This document shows, in pieces, positions 50,503 through 55,032 of a stretch of 55,032 nucleotides of DNA. The notes beneath the pieces were generated by a model. That model saw only the letters and a list, made by a program, of their open reading frames with translations, had not been told where the DNA came from and made no database searches. The DNA comes from Brevibacillus centrosporus (lineage in GTDB: Bacteria > Bacillota > Bacilli > Brevibacillales > Brevibacillaceae). The stretch lies in NCBI RefSeq assembly GCF_003710815.1, contig NZ_RHHP01000036.1, positions 1 to 55,032 on the forward strand, in the 5' to 3' direction. The position numbers and the translations under genes are program-made. Each line of letters begins with the position of its first letter. Positions within the stretch are counted from its first letter, which is position 1.

Positions 50503-51306
50503 ATCCTGCAAGCGGAACGCTACGAAAAGATTACACAGTACGTGAATCAAAAAGGATTTGCTTCCATTGCTGAGTTGACGGAGTTGTTGGATGTATCGAA
50601 ACCAACTGTGTTGCGAGATCTGCTGAAGCTGGAAGAACAGCAATTGATCATTCGCACCTATGGAGGAGCGGCAAGTCTGCACAAAGGAACGAATTTCGAG
50701 CCTCGGCACTCCGAAAAAGAAAGGCAAGCAGCGGAAAACAAGGAAATGATCGCGCAGCTGGCGCTCACCTTTATCCATCCGGGGGAGACGATTCTGCTCG
50801 ACAGTGGTTCGACGGCGCTGATGCTGGCAAAGCAGCTGGTCAAGTCGAAAAACATCACGGTCATTACCAATGACATCAAAAGCGCGATGTGCCTGTGTGA
50901 AAATGAGGCCATTGATCTGGTCGTGCTGGGAGGCCAGAGGCGCAGAGGTGTATACAGCCTCGTCGGTCCGTTTACAGAGATGCTTCTGCAAAATCTGAAC
51001 GTGGATAAAGTGTTTCTGGGAGCAGACGCTGTCGACATTCAAAAGGGAATTACGAACTCCAATATCGATGAACTCAACATCAAGAAAGGGATGATAGCTA
51101 TAGCCAAAGAGGTGATCTTATTGGCCGACAGCAGCAAGTTTGAACAGGTTGCGTTTTCTCACATTGCCAATCTGGACGTGTTGGATGCCATTATCACAGA
51201 CAGACATATTGAGCAAAAGGGCGTACTCAAAGTGCTGCAGGAGAAGGGAATTCACGTTCACATTGCTGGAAAAGTCCAGAGAGGAGGGAAAGAAGACCTC
51301 AAATAA
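50503..51306 (+). CDS. DeoR-family transcriptional regulator with apparent ATC start codon
   Basis: The 267-residue protein has the DeoR helix-turn-helix (RYEKITQYVNQKGFASIAELTELL and VSKPTVLRDLLKLEE) and a DeoR sensor domain with the IVLLADSSKF-like VILLADSSKFEQ motif that binds sugar phosphates. DeoR proteins nearly always begin M-L-x-x-ER, and here LQAERYEKI is preceded by ATC at 50503. That ATC lies six bases after GAGGAGGAG, while no in-frame ATG, GTG or TTG exists before GTG 50542, which would cut the first helix. CTG 50506 is an alternative. It precedes and probably represses the PTS operon. Confidence 0.8.
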   Translation: MLQAERYEKITQYVNQKGFASIAELTELLDVSKPTVLRDLLKLEEQQLIIRTYGGAASLHKGTNFEPRHSEKERQAAENKEMIAQLALTFIHPGETILLDSGSTALMLAKQLVKSKNITVITNDIKSAMCLCENEAIDLVVLGGQRRRGVYSLVGPFTEMLLQNLNVDKVFLGADAVDIQKGITNSNIDELNIKKGMIAIAKEVILLADSSKFEQVAFSHIANLDVLDAIITDRHIEQKGVLKVLQEKGIHVHIAGKVQRGGKEDLK

Positions 51307-51350
51307 AAGGCACGAGAAGCGTTGCGAGTTCATTTGGGAGGGTGAAGCAG

Positions 51351-51626
51351 ATGAAGACAGTGATTATCGCCTGCGGGGCAGGCATTGCGACATCTACGTT
51401 GATTTGCGACAGAGTGAAACATTTGTTGAGTGAAAACGGGATTGCTGCGGACATCATTCAGTGCACGGTGGCGGATATCGCCGGACACGCGGCCAGGGCA
51501 GATCTGATCATTACCTCCATGAAACTGGAAAACAGATACGACAAGCCAATCGTGACGGCGATCTCTTTTTTGACCGGCATTGGGCGTGAGCAGACGGAAC
51601 AGGAGATTTTGGGGCATCTCAAATAA
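51351..51626 (+). CDS. PTS galactitol/sgc-type EIIB component
   Basis: From ATG 51351 (GGGAGG eight bases upstream) the protein has 91 residues. The phosphocysteine loop reads IIACGAGIATSTL, with Cys near residue 7, as in GatB/SgcB. It takes phosphate from an EIIA protein and passes it to the sugar bound by EIIC. The EIIC gene follows after 27 bases. No EIIA gene is found in the window, so the phosphate donor must be supplied from another locus. Confidence 0.88.
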   Translation: MKTVIIACGAGIATSTLICDRVKHLLSENGIAADIIQCTVADIAGHAARADLIITSMKLENRYDKPIVTAISFLTGIGREQTEQEILGHLK

Positions 51627-51653
51627 ACGTGCTGACGAAAAGGGGGAAGAAGA

Positions 51654-52985
51654 ATGGAAGCCATCCTGCAAGTTTTTACCTATCTTAGCGATCTTGGCTC
51701 CATGGTGATGATTCCGATCATCATCGCGATTGTCGGTCTCTGCTTTCGACTCAGTTTTTTGCGGGCGATCCGTGCAGGTGTCACGGTAGGGATCGGATTC
51801 GTGGGTTTGAACCTCGTGCTCGGCATTATTTGGACGTATATTGGCCCCATTACTACTATTTTCGTCGAGAAATTTCATCTGCAATTAACGGTGATCGACG
51901 CTGGATGGGCGGCAGCGGCAGGCGTCGCCTTTGCTACCAAGGTGGGGGCCGTGATTATTCCCTTTACCCTTCTCGTCAACGTCCTGATGCTGATCTCCAA
52001 ACAGACGCGTACGGTCAATATCGACATCTGGAACTACTGGCATTTTGCTTTTACGGGTGCAGTCGTCATGACTGTCACTAGTAGTATGTTCTATGGCTTG
52101 TTGGCAGCGGCAGCCCATTGTATTGTCGCACTGAAGATGGCGGACTTATCCGCAGAGCGCGTCCAAAAGGAAATCGGCATCCCTGGAATCTCCGTCGCGC
52201 AAGGCTATGCGATCTCTTCTGTCCCTGTTTACATGCTGTTGGAAAAGCTGTATGACAAGATTCCTGGACTGCAAAATCGCAAGACGGATACCTCGTCCAT
52301 CCAAGCCAAGCTCGGAGTGATGGGCGAGCCGATGATGATCGGCTTAGTTTTAGGTATCTTGATTGGCATCTTTGTCGGCTACGATCTGAAAAAAGTTCTG
52401 GAGCTGGGCATCGCGATGGGCTCCCTGATGCTGCTATTGCCACGGATGGTTAAGGTCATTATGGAAGGATTGGTCCCGATCTCGGAAGGGGCTCGTTCGT
52501 TTATGGAAAAACGCTTCAAAGGCTCGGAGTTTTACATCGGTCTTGATTCTGCTGTGACGCTTGGACACCCGACGACCATTACGGTGGGCATTTTGCTCAT
52601 ACCGATTACTCTCGTGTTGGCTATGATTCTTCCTCTTAATTCCACGCTTCCTCTGGGTGATTTGGCAGCGACAGCCTTCTTTATCTCCATGGCAACACCC
52701 ATTCATCGTGGGGATTTTGTGCGCACGCTGATCAGCGGCACGATTATGATGGCGATTGTCCTCCTGTTCGCCAGCTATTTTGCCCCTATCATCACGGATA
52801 CGGCAAAAAATACGGGCTTTACGTTCCCAGAAGGCGCGACGCAAATTACTGCACTGTCCGCGGGCAACTGGGTGGCGTTCGTGATCAGCAAGCTGATGTC
52901 ACTGCAAGCGCTGGGGGTAGCGATTATTGTGGTCTTAGTGGGGGCTTTGCTGGCATTCAGCAAAAAGCTCGTGCTGTCCAAATAA
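51654..52985 (+). CDS. PTS galactitol-type EIIC permease
   Basis: The 443-residue membrane protein has 10-12 hydrophobic segments and the GatC/SgcC pattern: LRAIRAGVTVGIGFVGLNLV at about 34-53, VIDAGWAAAAGVAFATKVGA at about 76-95, and LGHPTTITVGILLIP in the second half. It imports and phosphorylates a polyol or pentose-like sugar together with EIIB. Neighbouring SgcQ- and SgcE-like genes point to the sgc-type pathway rather than galactitol itself. Confidence 0.9.
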   Translation: MEAILQVFTYLSDLGSMVMIPIIIAIVGLCFRLSFLRAIRAGVTVGIGFVGLNLVLGIIWTYIGPITTIFVEKFHLQLTVIDAGWAAAAGVAFATKVGAVIIPFTLLVNVLMLISKQTRTVNIDIWNYWHFAFTGAVVMTVTSSMFYGLLAAAAHCIVALKMADLSAERVQKEIGIPGISVAQGYAISSVPVYMLLEKLYDKIPGLQNRKTDTSSIQAKLGVMGEPMMIGLVLGILIGIFVGYDLKKVLELGIAMGSLMLLLPRMVKVIMEGLVPISEGARSFMEKRFKGSEFYIGLDSAVTLGHPTTITVGILLIPITLVLAMILPLNSTLPLGDLAATAFFISMATPIHRGDFVRTLISGTIMMAIVLLFASYFAPIITDTAKNTGFTFPEGATQITALSAGNWVAFVISKLMSLQALGVAIIVVLVGALLAFSKKLVLSK

Positions 52986-53022
52986 AGGAGCATCAACAGG
53001 CTGGAGAGAGAGGAGTCGTGCA

Positions 53023-53856
53023 ATGACCTGGCTAAAAGATGTGATCGGGACGGAGAAGGCGATTATCGCGATGTGCCACATCCTGCCGCTGCCGGGAGAC
53101 CCGTACTACGACAAAGGAAAAGGGATGGATTACGTCGTCGAGATGACCCGCAAGGACTTATTGGCCCTACAGGAGGGTGGCGTCGATGCCGTCATGTTTT
53201 CCAATGAGTTCAGTCTGCCGTATCTGACGGATGTAAGAACGGAGACGGTCGCCGCAATGGCACGGATTATTGGAGAACTGAAAAAGGAGATTACCGTACC
53301 GTTTGGGGTGAACGTCCTATGGGATGCGAAAAAATCACTAGATTTGGCTGCTGCCACCGGAGCAGGGTTCGTCCGTGAAATCTTTACGGGCGTCTACGCG
53401 AGCGATTTTGGCATATGGGATACTAATGTAGGAGAGACCATTCGGCATCAGCATCGGATCGGAGCAGAACAGGTGAAGCTGTTGTTTAATATCGTTCCGG
53501 AGGCTGCCAAGTACATGGCTGATCGTGATATCGAAAGCATCTCCAAATCCACAGTTTTTAACAATCGTCCGGACGCGCTTTGTGTCTCGGGGCTGACAGC
53601 GGGAACCGAGACGGATGCACAGCTGCTGCAGAGGGTAAAGGCCATCGTACCGCACACAGTCGTACTGGCCAATACGGGGATGCGGCTAGAGAATGTGGAA
53701 CAGCAGCTCGCGATTGCAGATGGGGCTGTTGTCGGAACCACCTTCAAGGTCGATGGCAAATTTGAGAATCACGTCGATCCGAATCGCGTTCAAGCATTCA
53801 TGGACAAAGTCAAAGCATTCCGCGCTCAATGGCAGTCGGAGGCCGAGGTACGATGA
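53023..53856 (+). CDS. sgcQ: BtpA/SgcQ-family TIM-barrel protein
   Basis: The 277-residue protein has the BtpA/SgcQ signatures: AMCHILPLPGDPYYD (about 16-30), GGVDAVMFSNEFSLPY (about 52-67), PFGVNVLWDA (about 92-101) and GTTFKVDGKFEN near the end. The family includes SgcQ, a putative nucleosidase or aldolase-like enzyme of unproven activity, and BtpA of cyanobacteria. It overlaps the epimerase start by four bases and is coupled to it. GAGAGGAG lies upstream of ATG 53023. Confidence 0.86.
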   Translation: MTWLKDVIGTEKAIIAMCHILPLPGDPYYDKGKGMDYVVEMTRKDLLALQEGGVDAVMFSNEFSLPYLTDVRTETVAAMARIIGELKKEITVPFGVNVLWDAKKSLDLAAATGAGFVREIFTGVYASDFGIWDTNVGETIRHQHRIGAEQVKLLFNIVPEAAKYMADRDIESISKSTVFNNRPDALCVSGLTAGTETDAQLLQRVKAIVPHTVVLANTGMRLENVEQQLAIADGAVVGTTFKVDGKFENHVDPNRVQAFMDKVKAFRAQWQSEAEVR

Positions 53857-54449
53857 TCATTTCCCCCTCGATTGCGTCCGCAAACCCGCTGCGCCTGGAG
53901 GAGGAAGTCAAACGACTGGATGCGACTCTGTACACAGACCTGCATATTGACATCGAGGACGGTCACTTTATTCCCAACATCACATTTGGCATGAAAACCG
54001 TGAAAAGCCTGCGCGAAGTGACCGACCTTCCGTTTTCGTTTCACTTGATGGTGTCCAATCCATTCGACTATCTGGAGGAAATCTGCGCCTGCCAACCAAG
54101 CGTGATTTTCGTTCATGTCGAAGCACTGGATTACCCCAGCTCGTTTGTTGAAGCCGTGCAGCGTCGAGGAATAAAGGCAGGGCTGGCATTTAACCCCAAG
54201 TCAACGATTGCGCCTTTTCAATATGTGTTGAGCCGCGCCGATGCCGTCCTGATCATGACAGCCGAACCGGATGGGCAGGGACAGCAATTTATCCCTGCTA
54301 TAATAGAAAAAGCGAAGCAAGTAGGAATGGCTGTTCCCTCCATTGAACTGTGGGTAGATGGGGGAGTCACTACTGATCGACTGGAGGAGTTGGAGCGTAT
54401 CGGGGTTACCCATGCTGTGATGGGTAGGGCTGTGTTTGGGCACAAATAG
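53853..54449 (+). CDS. sgcE: Ribulose-phosphate 3-epimerase family protein (SgcE-like)
   Basis: From ATG 53853 the protein has 198 residues, somewhat shorter than the usual 215-220. Epimerase features are ISPSIASANP, HIDIEDGHFIPN (the metal-binding His and Asp), FHLMVSNP, the MTAEPDGQGQ loop in place of the common MSVxPGFGGQ, and ELWVDGGVTTD. The altered loop and size set it apart from housekeeping Rpe and fit the SgcE subgroup. It would epimerise a pentose or hexulose phosphate derived from the PTS sugar. Confidence 0.86.
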   Translation: MIISPSIASANPLRLEEEVKRLDATLYTDLHIDIEDGHFIPNITFGMKTVKSLREVTDLPFSFHLMVSNPFDYLEEICACQPSVIFVHVEALDYPSSFVEAVQRRGIKAGLAFNPKSTIAPFQYVLSRADAVLIMTAEPDGQGQQFIPAIIEKAKQVGMAVPSIELWVDGGVTTDRLEELERIGVTHAVMGRAVFGHK

Positions 54450-54554
54450 GAAAGCTCCGGCAGGCAAGTCGCGGAGTAACTTAAATCGGAAACGATCTAA
54501 TAAAAGCGATATGCTCATTTAATGGAACGAACAAGAATCGTTAAGTCAATGAAT

Positions 54555-54606
54555 CAGAGGCAGTCTAGGACTTGCTTATTGTGCCCTGGATTGCCTCTGG
54601 CTTTTA
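54555..54606 (+). terminator. Rho-independent terminator of the PTS operon
   Basis: CAGAGGCA (54555-54562) pairs with TGCCTCTG (54592-54599), extended by TCTAGG and CCTGGA, and a short T-run follows. Confidence 0.75.
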
Positions 54607-54676
54607 TTAATTCCTAATACTACCATTGATTTTGACCTCTATACCTGCTAGTATTCTAACTCTGTGACGCAGAATT

Positions 54677-54753
54677 GGACCTATAGCTCGGTCAATAAGA
54701 GCGCTTCTATGATCAGGAAAGGGAAGCATGTTCGATTCCGTCGCGAGCCACCA
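54677..54753 (+). pseudogene. Degenerate tRNA-Ile(GAT)
   Basis: The 77 bases keep the frame of tRNA-Ile: GGACCTATAGCTC at the 5' end, D-arm GCTC/GAGC, an anticodon loop ATGATCA with GAT at positions 34-36, TTCGATTC in the T-loop and a 3' CCACCA. Acceptor stem pairing fails at four of seven positions, and the T and anticodon stems have mismatches. The gene therefore looks decayed. Intact tRNA-Ile(GAT) genes commonly accompany rRNA operons, in line with the adjacent rRNA leader. Confidence 0.62.
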
Positions 54754-54763
54754 TAATAAATGT

Positions 54764-54786
54764 GCCGGTGTAGCTCAATTGGTATA
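54764..54786 (+). pseudogene. 5' half of a tRNA-Thr-like gene
   Basis: GCCGGTGTAGCTCAATTGGTA matches the acceptor strand, D-stem and D-loop of Bacillus tRNA-Thr(TGT). The sequence then departs before the anticodon arm, and no complementary GCCGGC 3' strand is seen. It is a truncated copy that runs straight into the rRNA promoter region. Confidence 0.65.
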
Positions 54787-54815
54787 ATTCTAAGTACAAG
54801 AGTGAAAAAAAGTAT

Positions 54816-54844
54816 TTGAATTACTGATGGATTCATGTTATATT
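54816..54844 (+). promoter_or_regulatory. rRNA promoter P1
   Basis: TTGAAT (54816-54821), exactly 17 bases, TATATT (54839-54844). Confidence 0.78.
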
Positions 54845-54905
54845 AATGTTCTGTCCGCGATAAGTTTAATGCGACAGAATAAATTAAGTGGAATTGAAAA
54901 AAGCG

Positions 54906-54934
54906 TTGACTTGTTCCTCTTGATTTGATATTAT
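54906..54934 (+). promoter_or_regulatory. rRNA promoter P2
   Basis: TTGACT (54906-54911), exactly 17 bases, TATTAT (54929-54934), 90 bp after P1. Tandem promoters with consensus spacing are typical of Bacillus-type rrn operons. Between them CTGTC and GACAG form an imperfect hairpin (54851-54877). Confidence 0.85.
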
Positions 54935-54940
54935 GAAATT

Positions 54941-55032
54941 CCGCGGTTGAGACCGCTGGACAAAATGCTCTTTGAAAACTGAACAGCGAAAGCGTTGATG
55001 AGTCTATCATGAAATGATTTGCCAGCTTTGAA
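54941..55032 (+). other. Start of an rRNA operon leader (16S gene beyond the right edge)
   Basis: The transcript begins with a small hairpin (GCGGT/ACCGC, 54943-54956). It then has GCTCTTTGAAAACTGAACAG, the conserved leader element of Brevibacillus/Bacillus rrn operons, followed by the region that precedes the RNase-processed 16S 5' stem. No mature rRNA sequence is present in the window. Confidence 0.7.

Larger units (their letters stand above)
54450..55032. other. 583 bases without protein-coding genes
   Basis: This stretch holds the operon terminator, the two tRNA relics, the tandem rRNA promoters and the rRNA leader. No protein gene was seen. Confidence 0.7.

Noticed and set aside
54677..54753. 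Functional tRNA-Ile
   Set aside because: The acceptor stem pairs at only three of seven positions and other stems have mismatches; it is listed as a relic.
1..55032. CRISPR array, prophage or conjugative element
   Set aside because: No regularly spaced repeats, cas genes, phage structural genes or transfer genes were seen; the only mobile-element signal is the IS30-type fragment at the left edge.

Overview
The window looks like chromosomal DNA of a low-to-mid GC, spore-forming Firmicute close to Brevibacillus. This is inferred from strong GGAGG-type ribosome binding sites, frequent GTG and TTG starts, a Bacillus-like NiaP permease, and an rRNA leader at the right edge that ends just short of where a 16S gene should begin. 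No database search was run; family calls rest on motifs read in the sequence.

Left edge (1-2.9 kb): the 5' end of an IS30-type transposase, then a small catabolic operon (FAH-fold hydrolase, cyclase, FMN reductase) that looks cut at both ends, then a frameshifted YheC/D coat-protein relic. From 2.9 to 9.3 kb lie housekeeping-type units: a hypothetical gene plus flavin monooxygenase, a Rid protein plus NiaP-like permease, a WYL repressor divergent from an SDR with a palindromic operator between them, and a GGDEF protein. At 9.4-10.3 kb a truncated chemoreceptor and the tail of an EAL protein meet head to head at a deletion scar.

10.3-16.7 kb is an alcohol/aromatic-acid unit: benE permease, sigma-54 activator, histidine kinase and an iron alcohol dehydrogenase on the minus strand, facing a zinc alcohol dehydrogenase on the plus strand. 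The zinc enzyme has a textbook -24/-12 promoter with palindromes upstream.

16.9-37.3 kb is the most interesting part: a long plus-strand catabolic island. It encodes two aryl-CoA-type ligases, an orphan response regulator, XdhC, a broken MocA, a molybdenum hydroxylase (large, FAD and 2Fe-2S subunits plus CoxG), an enoyl-CoA hydratase-family enzyme, an MFS permease, aldehyde and iron-alcohol dehydrogenases, an R2-like ligand-binding oxidase, a UbiD decarboxylase and a complete TctABC-type transporter. The set matches the known Hmf furan pathway: furfural/HMF alcohols and aldehydes are oxidised to acids, furandicarboxylate is decarboxylated to 2-furoate, furoyl-CoA is formed and hydroxylated, and the product leads to 2-oxoglutarate. 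The R2-like oxidase and the tripartite transporter are unexpected partners. The substrate is inferred, not proven.

37.5-49.7 kb holds a multi-PAS kinase; a regulator, YfcC permease and enolase-superfamily enzyme; an ArsR-type regulator with two matched operators facing a quinone-oxidoreductase-like gene and an isochorismatase; an AraC regulator; and an MFS permease coupled to an M29 aminopeptidase. At 49.7-54.4 kb are a secreted protein and a DeoR-controlled, sgc-like PTS operon whose regulator seems to start at ATC. The right edge carries a decayed tRNA-Ile, a tRNA-Thr half and tandem rRNA promoters.
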